From assembly GCA_020048335.1 (NCBI GenBank), contig JAIFMS010000159.1:1-45942 (forward strand): a stretch of DNA of 45,942 bases. Reading direction: 5' to 3'. Position 1 is the first letter of the stretch, and each line of letters begins with the position of its first letter. The position numbers and the translations under genes were made by a program. The notes below the pieces were generated by a model, which saw nothing but the letters and a program-made list of their open reading frames with translations, was not told the origin of the DNA and made no database searches. Below are positions 34,646-44,229 of this stretch, in pieces. This stretch comes from Methylococcaceae bacterium. Its GTDB lineage: Bacteria; Pseudomonadota; Gammaproteobacteria; Methylococcales; Methylomonadaceae.

Positions 34646-37462
34646 ATGATAAGTAGCATTAAAATCAGAGGTGCAAGAACGCATAATCTGAAGAATATTG
34701 ACCTTGATTTACCACGCGATAGTTTAATCGTGATGACAGGTTTATCAGGGTCGGGTAAATCCTCACTGGCATTTGATACGATTTATGCCGAAGGACAACG
34801 CCGTTACGTTGAATCGCTTTCTGCCTATGCCCGGCAATTTTTGTCGATGATGGAAAAGCCTGATGTTGACCACATTGAAGGTTTATCGCCTGCCATTTCG
34901 ATTGAACAAAAATCCACCTCCCATAATCCTCGCTCCACGGTTGGTACAATTACCGAAATTTACGATTATTTACGCTTGCTATATGCGCGGGTGGGAACGC
35001 CCTGTTGTCCTGAGCATGGGCAATCTTTAGAAGCACAAACCATCAGCCAAATGGTGGACGCGGTGTTAAGTGAGCCAGAAGGACAACGCTGGATGTTGCT
35101 TGCGCCTGTGGTGAATCAACGTAAAGGAGAGCATTTGCAACTGCTCGAGGGGCTAAAGGCACAAGGGTTTATCAAAGCCTGTATTAATGGTGTTGTGTTT
35201 GATTTAGATGAACCGCCGAAGCTGGACTTGCGCAAAAAACACACCATTGAAGTGGTGGTTGACCGCTTTAAAATTAATCCTGAACTGCGCTTGCGTTTGG
35301 CAGAATCGTTTGCAACCGCGTTGAAAATGGCAGACGGGATTGCCCTTGTGCGACAACTGGACACGGATAAACAGTTAGTCTTTTCAGAAAAATATGCTTG
35401 TTCGCAGTGCGGTTACAGTTTGCCTGAACTAGAGCCGCGTATTTTTTCGTTTAACAATCCGAAGGGCGCGTGACCTGACTGTGATGGCTTAGGGGTTAAA
35501 CAGCATTTTGACCCTGCGTTACTCGTGCAAAATCCCAACTTAAGTTTAGCCAATGGGGCGATTCGTGGCTGGGATAAGCGCAATTACTATTATTGGCAAA
35601 TTTTAACCGCCTTAGCCGCCCATTATCAGTTTGCATTGAATGTGCCGTTTGCCACCTTAGACAAAAAAATTCACCAGCTGTTATTTTACGGCAGTCAGAA
35701 TGAGGACATCGCTTTTACAGTACAAGGTGCAGCGGGGAAAACCTTGCTGAGAACCCATCCTTTTGAAGGGATTATTCCCATTATGGAGCGGCGTTATTTA
35801 GAAACCGATTCGCAAACGGTGCGGGATGAATTGGCAAGTTATTTAACTCAACAACCCTGTCCAACCTGTGGCGGGGCGCGGTTAAATTTAGCCGCCCGTC
35901 ATGTTTTTATCAATCAACAACCGCTGCATAACATTACCGCGCTGTCTATTCACAAAACCTTAGACTTTTTTCAAAATTTAACCTTGGCAGGTCAGCGCGG
36001 GGAAATTGCGGCAAAAATTAAGCAAGAAATTGAAGTCAGATTGGAATTTTTAATCAATGTGGGGTTGGATTATTTAAGTTTAGACCGCAGTGCTGATACG
36101 CTTTCAGGCGGCGAGGCGCAGCGCATTCGCCTTGCCAGTCAAATTGGTTCTGGCTTGGTTGGGGTGATGTATGTGTTAGATGAACCGTCTATTGGTTTGC
36201 ATCAACGCGATAATCAACGCTTATTAAATACTTTGTTTTCCTTGCGCGATAGAGGCAACACGGTGATTGTGGTCGAACACGATGAAGAGGCAATCCGAGC
36301 GGCTGACTATATTGTTGACATCGGTGCGGGTGCAGGTGTGCATGGCGGGGCTATTGTGGCGCAAGGTACGCCTGAACAAGTTATCAACAATCCTGATTCT
36401 TTGACAGGTCGCTATTTATTAGGCAACCTGAGAATTGAAATTCCCGCAAAATTAACCGCACCTGATAAAACCAAACAATTAATCGTGCGCAAAGCGTGCG
36501 GTAATAATTTGAAAAATATCACCGTAAGTTTTCCGATTGGTTTGTTTACTTGTGTGACAGGTGTATCAGGTTCGGGAAAATCAACCTTGGTGAATGATAC
36601 CTTATATCGCCATGTTGCACGGTTGCTCAATCATGCAAATTTACCCGCCGCACCTTGTGCAGGGATTGAAGGTTTAGAGCAGATTGACAAAGTGGTAGAT
36701 ATTGACCAAAGTCCTATCGGGCGGACTCCCCGTTCAAATCCTGCCACTTATACAGGGATTTTTACCCCGATTCGGGAATTATTTTCTGCCACGCCTGAAG
36801 CGCGTTCACGCGGCTATACACCCGGACGGTTTAGTTTTAATGTCAAAGGCGGACGCTGTGAAGCGTGTGCAGGTGATGGGGTGATTAAAGTAGAAATGCA
36901 CTTTTTAGCCGATATTTTTGTTCAATGTGATGTGTGTGCAGGGCAGCGTTATAACCGTGAAACCTTAGATATTCGCTACAAAGGTAAAAATATCCATGAG
37001 GTGTTGGCAATGACGGTAGAAGAGGCGGTACAATTTTTTAGTGCCGTGCCTGTTTTGGCAAAAAAATGTCAAACACTGATAAATGTTGGACTCAGTTACA
37101 TTACTTTAGGGCAAAATGCAATAACTCTTTCAGGTGGCGAAGCACAACGTGTTAAACTAGCAAAAGAATTATCAAAACGTGACACGGGAAAAACCCTTTA
37201 TATCCTTGATGAGCCTACCACGGGTTTACATTTTCATGACATCAAACAATTACTGGCAGTTTTGCACACCTTAAGAGACCACGGTAACACCGTTATTGTC
37301 ATTGAACACAATTTAGATGTGATTAAAACTGCTGATTGGGTGATTGATATAGGGCCTGAAGGCGGCGAGGGAGGAGGCAGTGTCATCGCTCAAGGCACGC
37401 CGCGAGTTGTTTCTCAACAGAAAACCTCGCACACAGGGTTTTACCTGAAGCGTTTTTTTTAA
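34646..37462 (+). CDS. uvrA: Excinuclease ABC subunit A with in-frame TGA at a zinc-ligand cysteine
   Basis: Reading through one TGA gives 938 residues, close to full-length UvrA. ATG 34646 is preferred over 34622 since it matches the family N-terminus and has AAGG upstream. Seen in order: Walker [15 protein letters not shown], the UvrB-binding region, ABC signature [14 protein letters not shown], Walker [14 protein letters not shown], second Walker [16 protein letters not shown]-terminal zinc module CEAC...CDVC, second signature [14 protein letters not shown] and [10 protein letters not shown]. The first zinc module reads C252-x2-C255-x20-[TGA, codon 276]-x2-C279, so the stop replaces the third ligand, Cys277 in E. 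coli. Everything after it is intact. It may be selenocysteine, a nonsense mutation or a base error. A GTG at 35525 could restart translation. Confidence 0.9.
35491..35515 (+). other. SECIS-like bulged hairpin downstream of the uvrA TGA
   Basis: AGGG (35491-35494) pairs with CCCT (35512-35515), G35495 is bulged, TTAAA (35496-35500) pairs with TTTGA (35507-35511), and the loop is CAGCAT. The loop begins 28 nt after the TGA, inside the range reported for bacterial SECIS elements (roughly 16-37 nt). The loop G is third rather than in the first two positions, unless A35502 pairs with T35506. Codons here encode conserved residues LGVKQHFDP, so the stem may be chance. Confidence 0.25.
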
Positions 37463-37509
37463 TTTATCACATTTTTGTCCTAAAATAGCTCACAGGATCA
37501 CTGTTCGTC

Positions 37510-39192
37510 ATGCTCAACCACATGAAAACCTCGCACAGTCAGACATTACTCTGCACCACTTTATTAGCTCTTAGCCTGCAAACTTATCCTGCATCCAATT
37601 TTGCAGCTGATTCGCCAACTCCTGCCGTTTCTCCAGCACCTAAAGCCTCTGTTGCTGTTTCTGCCACGCCTGCTCCACTTACAACGGCTGATATTATTGC
37701 AAAAATGATTCAGCATAATGTTGCAACTGCCGCCTGGCAAAAACAAGCCAGTGAAGAACTTTATCGTCTTTCAGGTCAACAATTTGTTTGGATTAATAAT
37801 GCGAATACGGATGCGGCATTAGAATTATTAGCCAAAGCCTCGGAGCGGGTTTTGGAGAGTGAAGATTACAACACGCAAGCCTTAACAACAGAATGGCAAA
37901 CGATTAAAACGGCTGCGTCACCGACTTTTGAAGAATTAGTACGCTTTGATACTGCCTTAAGCAATAGTGTTATAACCTATCTGTCTGATTTAGGTTATGG
38001 ACAAGTGAATCCTCAAAAAGTCAGTTTTGATTTTAACGTCAACAAAGAGCATTTAAAACTCGCCGCGTCCATTTTTTCAGCAACCAAAGACGGTAATTTT
38101 AAAGCTGTCGCTGATCAGCTTGAACCAACGTTTGTTTTATATCAGCGCATGAAAAAAGCTTTGCTTGACCATATTGCAGCGGAAAAATTACAAAAAGAGT
38201 TTAAATTTACCCATTCTGTTTCGGCAGGACATTCTGATGGACAAGTTGCACAATTGCGCCAGTTTTTAACAGCACTTGGGGATATGGAAGCGGCTAAAAC
38301 AGAAACGGTGTCAACTAGCCCTGTTTATGACGAGGCGTTGTTAGCGGGGGTTAAACATTTTCAAAACCGGCTGGGTTTGGCTGGAAATGGCAGTTTGAAT
38401 AGTGCCACCCTTGCGGCATTAAATGCCCCATTGACTAATAAAATCGAGCAAATTAAGTTGTCTGTCGAAAGATTACGTTGGTTACCTAAAATTGAAGAAG
38501 ACCGTTTAGTCATTGTCAATATTCCAAGCTTTCGGCTGTGGGCTTTTCAATCGCTCAAAGATGAAAAAGCAGAACCTTTATCAATGCGGGTTGTGGTTGG
38601 AAAAACCGATGGTAAAAAAACCCCAAGTTTTAGTTCAAAAATGAAATATGTGGAGTTTCGCCCAACGTGGACAGTCCCACAAAGTATTATTAAACATGAG
38701 TTTGGCAATTTACTGCGTAATCCTGGCGCACTTGCCAAGCGTAATATGAAAGTTTCCTATCACAACGGTAAAATTTCAGTTAGACAAGCTTCGGGCGATC
38801 ATAATGCGTTGGGATTGGTCAAGTTTTTATTTCCAAACAATCATTCGGTTTATTTTCACGATACGCCGTCAAAACATTTTTTTAATCAAACTCGGCGTGA
38901 TTTTAGTCATGGTTGCGTTAGGCTGGGCGAGCCTGATGTATTGGCAGAATTTGCTTTAAAACATCAAAAGAAAGGCGCGTGGACAAAAGATCAAGTTAAA
39001 CAGGCGATGCAAACAGGGGGACAAAAAAGAGTTGTTTTAGAAGAGCCTATTCCTGTGGTTATTTTTTATGGTACAGCCCTTGCGTTGGATAATACGGGAG
39101 TGCATTTTTATCAAGATGTTTATGGGCATGATCCAAAGTTAACACAAGCCTTGGATCAATCTAAAAAAAGTATGCCAAAAAAGAAAAAATAA
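37510..39192 (+). CDS. L,D-transpeptidase of the LdtD/YcbB type
   Basis: 560 residues. A signal peptide (TLLCTTLLALSLQTYPASNF) and Ala/Pro/Ser linker are followed by a scaffold region (about 60-240), a peptidoglycan-binding module (about 250-310, VKHFQNRLGLAGNGSLN), and a YkuD catalytic domain with YFHDTPSKHFFNQ and DFSHGCVRLGEP near residue 470, where the Cys is the nucleophile. These periplasmic enzymes make 3-3 crosslinks in peptidoglycan and confer beta-lactam tolerance when raised. The MepK-like gene lies convergently next to it, mirroring ycbB-ycbK of E. coli. Confidence 0.9.
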   Translation: MLNHMKTSHSQTLLCTTLLALSLQTYPASNFAADSPTPAVSPAPKASVAVSATPAPLTTADIIAKMIQHNVATAAWQKQASEELYRLSGQQFVWINNANTDAALELLAKASERVLESEDYNTQALTTEWQTIKTAASPTFEELVRFDTALSNSVITYLSDLGYGQVNPQKVSFDFNVNKEHLKLAASIFSATKDGNFKAVADQLEPTFVLYQRMKKALLDHIAAEKLQKEFKFTHSVSAGHSDGQVAQLRQFLTALGDMEAAKTETVSTSPVYDEALLAGVKHFQNRLGLAGNGSLNSATLAALNAPLTNKIEQIKLSVERLRWLPKIEEDRLVIVNIPSFRLWAFQSLKDEKAEPLSMRVVVGKTDGKKTPSFSSKMKYVEFRPTWTVPQSIIKHEFGNLLRNPGALAKRNMKVSYHNGKISVRQASGDHNALGLVKFLFPNNHSVYFHDTPSKHFFNQTRRDFSHGCVRLGEPDVLAEFALKHQKKGAWTKDQVKQAMQTGGQKRVVLEEPIPVVIFYGTALALDNTGVHFYQDVYGHDPKLTQALDQSKKSMPKKKK

Positions 39193-39204
39193 ATTATCAG
39201 GCAT

Positions 39205-39240
39205 AAAAAAAGCTGCCAGTGCTAAATGGCAGCTTTTTTT
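39205..39240. terminator. Strong bidirectional terminator
   Basis: An A7 tract plus GCTGCCA (39205-39218) pairs with TGGCAGC plus T7 (39227-39240) around the loop GTGCTAAA. It separates the convergent L,D-transpeptidase and MepK-like genes. Confidence 0.9.
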
Positions 39241-39268
39241 GCGAAGAGCTTTTAAATCCAATAGCACA

Positions 39269-39856
39269 TTACCAAGTTCTGATTGTGCCTGTATCAACGT
39301 GAACAAAGTCAGAGCTTGCATAATAGCCAACGCCACCTTGCTCCAAGAAAATGGCTGCATCGCGAACGTTTCTGGAGTCAACACCTTGGATACGAATATC
39401 AACGGCCTTTCCTTGCATATGCAAGCTGTGGCGAGCAACACCGTCCGTGCGGGCGTGTAACATACTGTTGCTTTCAGGGGAGCGATAACCTGAAATAATA
39501 TGAAAAGGTCTATTGACTTCTAATGTTAATTGCAATCCGTACAGCAAGTTTAATAAATTAGGATCAATTGGCATCACTTCGTCGGTTCTGTGATCTCTAA
39601 AAATATTATCTATTTCCTGTAATGCTTCTGTAAGATACTGCCCACCTTCAAAGTATGTTAAAGAAGCGTTTTCACCTGTATGTGTATTGTAAAATGAAAG
39701 CTCGCGTGGCAAAAAATTACGTCGTGTTGATGAAAAACTAACTTGAGGGAAACCGACAGCCGCCACAGAGCCTGCGGTTAATAACTGTAAAAAACGTCTT
39801 CTAGGAATATGTTTTTGTTTGTTTTCTGCTGTTAAATTTAACCTACCATCTACCAT
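39269..39856 (-). CDS. MepK/YcbK-like DUF882 murein endopeptidase
   Basis: 195 residues. A twin-arginine signal, RRRFLQLLTAGSVAAVGFP, marks Tat export. The M15-like catalytic domain contains FHIISGYRSPESN (about 117), the metal site HSLHMQGKAVDIR (about 142) and FVHVDTGTIRTW at the C-terminus. E. coli MepK cuts peptidoglycan crosslinks including 3-3 bonds, so pairing with the L,D-transpeptidase is meaningful: one makes and the other removes the same bond. Cleavage specificity here is inferred. Confidence 0.87.
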   Translation of the reverse strand: MVDGRLNLTAENKQKHIPRRRFLQLLTAGSVAAVGFPQVSFSSTRRNFLPRELSFYNTHTGENASLTYFEGGQYLTEALQEIDNIFRDHRTDEVMPIDPNLLNLLYGLQLTLEVNRPFHIISGYRSPESNSMLHARTDGVARHSLHMQGKAVDIRIQGVDSRNVRDAAIFLEQGGVGYYASSDFVHVDTGTIRTW

Positions 39857-40102
39857 AATTTTACCTAACGATTAATTTAAAATATCGACTCTAAAAATAT
39901 TATGTGATTAGAATCGCATTACTATACGGTTCAGATTGTATAATAAATTTTTAGAAAGTCGCATTATTTTAAAATTTACAGGCAAAATAACTGTTGTAAT
40001 AATACAACAAAAACCTGCTCTAAATCAGACAAACTCAGGGATAGCTCATTTTAAAAAAAGTTTTTTTGTAAGCTTAAAACCACAGCAAAGAGTGCAATTT
40101 AT

Positions 40103-40729
40103 TTAATGCGTGTGTTGGCGCTGTTGATAGTGTTGTGTCGCAGAAACAGAAACCGCTTTTACCGCAATCCCGTATTGATACACCATTAAACCGCCTAAAT
40201 CAGCCCCTAAACTTAACGACAAACACAGTAATGCCGATAAAACTAAAAACAAAGGATGCGTATTGTTTTGACTGTGTGTTTTTTGTTTTAAAAACCGCCA
40301 GCCAGATAAAAAACTTGCCAATCCCAAGGTAATCAGCCCAAACAATTCATGTTTTTCCATGATGGCGTGAACATTATCGCCATGTGCAACAGAGCGTTCT
40401 GCGATAAAGCCTGCGATAACGGCGAGGAATGCACTGAAAGTGCCTAAATAAAGCAAATAACTGGCCAGTTGCTGAGAGGCTTGATTTTTCCAAATGGAGG
40501 CAATGAGATTAACGAAAAAAAAGACGCTCAAAAAAGCAATCGGAAAATGCACAACCAGCGGATGAAAATTATCTAAGGCCGCGATACCAGGGAAAAAAGC
40601 CGCAAAAATATCGCCACCTGATTGACCGACTAAACTGGTAAGAAAAACCAACAGGTTGTCTAAAAAAGCTAACGGGTTCTCAGCGGTATCTGCTGTGCCG
40701 TGTATTTGAAAAGCTAAAAAATCAGTCAT
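40103..40729 (-). CDS. DUF2231 membrane protein
   Basis: 208 residues. The family motif HPLVVHFPIAFLSVFF (about residue 57) heads a set of four or five membrane helices, ending with GADLGGLMVYQYGIAVK. DUF2231 proteins have conserved His residues in membrane segments and are sometimes linked to haem, but their role is not established. The gene is 2 nt after the dienelactone hydrolase gene and likely co-translated. Confidence 0.78.
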   Translation of the reverse strand: MTDFLAFQIHGTADTAENPLAFLDNLLVFLTSLVGQSGGDIFAAFFPGIAALDNFHPLVVHFPIAFLSVFFFVNLIASIWKNQASQQLASYLLYLGTFSAFLAVIAGFIAERSVAHGDNVHAIMEKHELFGLITLGLASFLSGWRFLKQKTHSQNNTHPLFLVLSALLCLSLSLGADLGGLMVYQYGIAVKAVSVSATQHYQQRQHTH

Positions 40730-40731
40730 GT

Positions 40732-41451
40732 CTAACGAAAAATTTCGGCTAAAAAATTACACAGACTTTGCCATGAGCGTTTATCCGCATCTGCTTGGTA
40801 AACCGTACCGAAGGCTGGATTATTTGCAACAGGATTGGTAAAAGCGTGCATAGTATGTCCGTAGCTATGCAGTTGCCAGTCTGCCCCCGCATGGGTTAAT
40901 TCTTGTTGTAAAGCAATCACGTCTTCCACAGGACACATGGGGTCATCATGCCCGTGCAGCACTAACACTTTTGCCTTTATGTTGGTTGCAACTAAGTTAG
41001 GCGCAGGTTTTAACATCCCATGAAATGAAACTACACCGCGTATATCAGCTCCTGTTCGGGCTAAATCCAATACGCACAACCCGCCAAAACAAAAACCAAT
41101 CGCCGCTATTTTTTTATCATCGACCCAAGGCAATAATTTAACCGCGCGTAACGCCGCACAAATGCGCTGTTGCAGCATGGCACGGTCTGTCATAAACGGC
41201 TGCATTAAAGTGGCATTTTCAGCCACACTATTGCCTGTGACACCTTTGCCGTACATATCTAAAGCAAACGCAAAATAGCCTAATGCGGCAATTTTTTTCG
41301 CTTTTTCTTCCACAAAGCTATCACGCCCATTCCACATAGGACTGATTAATACCGCAGGACGGCGTTCTGTGATGCTGTCATCGTAGGCAAAAAAACCTTC
41401 TAATAACACCTCTTCGTCTAAATAATTCAGGGTATTTGCGATAATAGTCAT
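40732..41451 (-). CDS. Dienelactone hydrolase family protein
   Basis: 239 residues, alpha/beta hydrolase fold. The nucleophile elbow is GFCFGG near residue 120 with Cys as in dienelactone hydrolase. The acid lies in HGHDDPMCP (about 172) and the catalytic His in YGHTMHAFTNP (about 202). The physiological ester is unknown. Middle gene of a possible three-gene unit with the phosphatase upstream and the DUF2231 gene downstream. Confidence 0.87.
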   Translation of the reverse strand: MTIIANTLNYLDEEVLLEGFFAYDDSITERRPAVLISPMWNGRDSFVEEKAKKIAALGYFAFALDMYGKGVTGNSVAENATLMQPFMTDRAMLQQRICAALRAVKLLPWVDDKKIAAIGFCFGGLCVLDLARTGADIRGVVSFHGMLKPAPNLVATNIKAKVLVLHGHDDPMCPVEDVIALQQELTHAGADWQLHSYGHTMHAFTNPVANNPAFGTVYQADADKRSWQSLCNFLAEIFR

Positions 41452-41479
41452 AAAAAGATTCCAAAAGTAAAGTTGAACG

Positions 41480-41965
41480 TTAGCTTAATTTCTCTGCGGT
41501 TTGCAATGCGGCTAAAAAGCCTTCCGCAGCGGCTTGAATCATGTCAAACACATTTTCAAAACCGTATTTTCCACCATAATAAGGGTCTGGTACTTCGCGG
41601 GTTTTTAAGTGTGGCGCGTAGTCCAAAAAATAACGAATTTTATTTTTATGTTCAGCAGGACAGGTTTGTTGCAGAATATGGTAGTTATCGTTATCCATCG
41701 CCAACACATAATCAAAATCGATAAAATCGCCAAAAACAACTTGTCGAGCGCGTAAATGACTCATCGCAATACCACGACTTTTAGCCACTTGCTGTGAACG
41801 CAAATCAGGAGCTTCGTTGGTGTGGTAAGCATGAGTGCCTGCGGAGTCGATAACAAATCGTTCAGATAAATTTTTATCTTTAACTAATTGGGTAAAAACC
41901 CCTTCAGCCGTCGGAGAGCGGCAAATATTGCCCATACAAACAAATAATACATTTATTTTTTTCAT
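41480..41965 (-). CDS. Low-molecular-weight protein-tyrosine phosphatase
   Basis: 161 residues. The P-loop VCMGNICRSPTAEGVF at the N-terminus holds the CX5R nucleophile, and VPDPYYGG near residue 120 gives the acid Asp of the DPYY motif. Such enzymes dephosphorylate tyrosine kinases controlling polysaccharide export or act on small phosphoesters. No kinase partner is nearby. It lies 28 nt upstream of the dienelactone hydrolase gene and divergent from the next gene. Confidence 0.9.
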   Translation of the reverse strand: MKKINVLFVCMGNICRSPTAEGVFTQLVKDKNLSERFVIDSAGTHAYHTNEAPDLRSQQVAKSRGIAMSHLRARQVVFGDFIDFDYVLAMDNDNYHILQQTCPAEHKNKIRYFLDYAPHLKTREVPDPYYGGKYGFENVFDMIQAAAEGFLAALQTAEKLS

Positions 41966-42095
41966 TTAATCGTCAAAAATCACATTTTTGTTATATCGTA
42001 ACTCAATTTTTTTATTAAAATAGCTACAATAATGATGTTAAGTGTGTTGTTTATCTAACGCTTTAGATAATTAAGTCTTTATAAAGGATAAGTCC

Positions 42096-42470
42096 ATGAA
42101 AATAAGTACCTTCTTTTTGTTAGCAGCCAGTATTGGTATTGCACAAGCAAACGTTCATAAGTGTCCAGGTAAAACACAAGGGCAATTTGTTTATCAACAG
42201 CAAGCGTGTAAAGGCGCAAAACCTGAAGATCATACTCTAAAAATTCAGGCTTTTGATAAACGCAAAATTACCGAAGCACAGAAAAGTTTAGCCAAAGAAG
42301 TCGCAGAAATTAAGGAAAAAGAGCAGGCCGCTTTAGCCCCTGTCACCCCAGCAGAAACAGGGCAGGGAGCCAGTTCGTCCAATCCCCCGTCAACTACAAA
42401 CCCACCAACATCGTCAGTTCCACCCGCGCCTGCGCCTGAAAAACAACCCGCTGTTCCCCCTAAACATTAA
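42096..42470 (+). CDS. Secreted DUF4124-like protein with Pro-rich tail
   Basis: 124 residues. The signal MKISTFFLLAASIGIAQA is followed by VHKCPGKTQGQFVYQQQAC, the short domain of DUF4124-like periplasmic proteins with a probable disulfide, then a charged helix (about 60-85) and a low-complexity Pro/Ser/Thr tail. AAGGATAAG lies before the ATG. Function unknown. Confidence 0.72.
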   Translation: MKISTFFLLAASIGIAQANVHKCPGKTQGQFVYQQQACKGAKPEDHTLKIQAFDKRKITEAQKSLAKEVAEIKEKEQAALAPVTPAETGQGASSSNPPSTTNPPTSSVPPAPAPEKQPAVPPKH

Positions 42471-42476
42471 TCATTC

Positions 42477-42501
42477 CCCTCTGTTTTTACAAAGCAGAGG
42501 G
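42477..42501. terminator. Terminator hairpin between convergent genes
   Basis: CCCTCTG (42477-42483) pairs with CAGAGGG (42495-42501), loop TTTTTACAAAG. It lies directly between the two convergent stops and probably serves both. Confidence 0.6.
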
Positions 42502-43236
42502 TTAAGGTTTAATTGCCGTCACTAAGGCATTTACTTCCTCGCGCTGCGTTAAATTAATGTCCACAAATCCTACTTGGCTTAACTGCGCCAAGGCAACGCT
42601 TTCTCGCATAATATGATTTTCAGATTCATCAGCAAACAAATGGGTTAGCCATTGCTCGAGTAAATCTAACCGGTTTTGCGCAATAAACACTTTAAAATAG
42701 CCCGCAATTTCCTTTTGCACGAGTAACGTATGCGCCGAAATAGCATCTAAGGCATAGCGGTCGCCATTGATAAATTGCCCACCCGATTTGAGTACCCGAA
42801 AAATTTCCACCATTACTTGCGCACGATACGGGGCTAAAAAATTGTGTAAGGTATAGGCACTGGCAATCACATCAATACTATTATCAGGCATTTTTTCCAA
42901 CGCACTTAGCGCGTCATCACCTGAAAAAATCAATTGCCCCGCTTCGTGATAAGGCTGTAAATTCCGTCGTGCCTGTTCCTGCATCGTTGGCTCATTATCG
43001 ACACTGATTATTACACTATTCGTAGTTTCAGCAAAAATAGCCGCCGTTGTAATCCCAGTACCACCGCCTAATTCAACAATCCGCAGTTTTTTTGGGAACT
43101 GTTGACTATAAGCGGCGACAGCAGAACCGACTAATTGGCTCATTTTTGCCGCTAACGGGCAAATCAAGGCAAGCATTTGATATTCCTTGCCCATTGCCCC
43201 TGAAAACATTGCCTCATAGTTTGCAGAATCTGTCAT
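42502..43236 (-). CDS. Class I SAM-dependent methyltransferase
   Basis: About 244 residues from ATG 43236, four nt after the DUF1244 stop; the open frame upstream of it overlaps that gene and is not used. Motif I is RIVELGGGTGITTAA (about residue 52), motif II SVDNEPTMQEQAR (about 75), and motif IV-like IDVIASAYTLHNF (about 118), followed by VLKSGGQFINGD. The methyl acceptor is unknown. Co-transcribed with the DUF1244 gene. Confidence 0.85.
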   Translation of the reverse strand: MTDSANYEAMFSGAMGKEYQMLALICPLAAKMSQLVGSAVAAYSQQFPKKLRIVELGGGTGITTAAIFAETTNSVIISVDNEPTMQEQARRNLQPYHEAGQLIFSGDDALSALEKMPDNSIDVIASAYTLHNFLAPYRAQVMVEIFRVLKSGGQFINGDRYALDAISAHTLLVQKEIAGYFKVFIAQNRLDLLEQWLTHLFADESENHIMRESVALAQLSQVGFVDINLTQREEVNALVTAIKP

Positions 43237-43240
43237 TATG

Positions 43241-43549
43241 TTACTCACTTTTTTGTTTTGCTTGATACAAAGCCAATTGTTCAGGCGTGGCATCGACTTG
43301 ATAAGCGGTTTTCCACTCAGAATACGGCATTCCATAAATAAGGGTGCGAGCTTGTTCATAATCAACGGCAAGCCCCCGTTCCTGTGCCTCTGCTGCATAC
43401 CATTTTGCTAAACAATTGCGACAAAAATCGGCAGTAATCATCAATTCAATATTTTGTACTTCGGTATGTTTTTGCAAATGACTGACCAGCCGTCTAAAGG
43501 CAGCCGCTTCCAGCTCTGTTTGTATTGTTTTATCCACAACGTTCTCCAA
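43241..43549 (-). CDS. DUF1244 family protein
   Basis: 102 residues matching the family: AAAFRRLVSHLQKHTEVQNI, then ITADFCRNCLAKWYAAEA with the C-R-N-C pair (about residues 44-47), and YGMPYSEWKTAYQ. Small soluble protein of unknown function, frequent in proteobacteria. First gene of the operon with the methyltransferase; divergent from yciB. Confidence 0.88.
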   Translation of the reverse strand: MENVVDKTIQTELEAAAFRRLVSHLQKHTEVQNIELMITADFCRNCLAKWYAAEAQERGLAVDYEQARTLIYGMPYSEWKTAYQVDATPEQLALYQAKQKSE

Positions 43550-43682
43550 AATAGCAACATTTTAACAGAAATAATGCCACTAACGTGTACAAACTGAGGT
43601 AAAGATTTTACAATCCCCCTTTGTGATAGAGTCTAAGGTCGCTAAATCCATTCTTCGCACGTTCCCATTTTTAATAGATACC

Positions 43683-44225
43683 ATGAAAAAACAATTAGTT
43701 GAATTTTTCCCAATCGTCTTATTTTTTATTGCGTTTAAATTATACGACATCTATGTTGCAACAGCGGTTGTCATTGTTGCTACTTTGCTACAAGTGGGGT
43801 TTACTTGGTTCAAATATGGTAAAGTAGAAACCATGCAATGGATTACCCTTGGCTTAATTTTAGTCATGGGCGGTGCAACGCTTTATTTACACGATGAAAA
43901 GTTTATTAAATGGAAACTCACCATCATTGAATGGGCTTTTGGGCTTGCCTTTTTAGGCAGTCATTTCATCGGTGAAAAACCATTTATTGAACGAATGATG
44001 GCAGCAGGTTTGCAATTGCCAGCCCCTATTTGGAAACGCTTAAATCTGGTTTGGGCAGGCTTTTTTATCAGCGTCGGGTTTTTAAATTTATATGTGATGA
44101 ATCATTATAATACCGATGATTGGGTGCTGTTTAAAACCATTGGTGTTCCGGTATTGATGGTTGTTTTTATCGTGCTACAAATGATTTTTTTATACAAACA
44201 CATTATCCAAGAAACAGAGGAATGA
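43683..44225 (+). CDS. yciB: Inner-membrane septation protein YciB
   Basis: 180 residues from the ATG at 43683, where the family start [20 protein letters not shown] lies; the open frame before it is not conserved. Five membrane helices, with [19 protein letters not shown] and [17 protein letters not shown] typical of YciB/IspZ. Linked to cell envelope synthesis and division in enterobacteria and Shigella. Heads the operon with yciI, bolA and a parvulin gene. Confidence 0.92.
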   Translation: MKKQLVEFFPIVLFFIAFKLYDIYVATAVVIVATLLQVGFTWFKYGKVETMQWITLGLILVMGGATLYLHDEKFIKWKLTIIEWAFGLAFLGSHFIGEKPFIERMMAAGLQLPAPIWKRLNLVWAGFFISVGFLNLYVMNHYNTDDWVLFKTIGVPVLMVVFIVLQMIFLYKHIIQETEE

Positions 44226-44229
44226 AACC

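Noticed and set aside
35525-37462. Second half of uvrA as an independent gene from GTG 35525
   Set aside because: There is no convincing ribosome site, it is in the same frame as the first half, and its start falls inside the zinc module, so it is the continuation of one gene, although reinitiation cannot be excluded.
39857-40102. Possible small gene or RNA in the gap after the MepK-like gene
   Set aside because: AT-rich with oligo-A and oligo-T runs only; no open frame with a ribosome site and no stable hairpin plus T run.
43237-43398. N-terminal extension of the methyltransferase
   Set aside because: It overlaps the conserved DUF1244 gene in another frame; ATG 43236 gives the normal family start.
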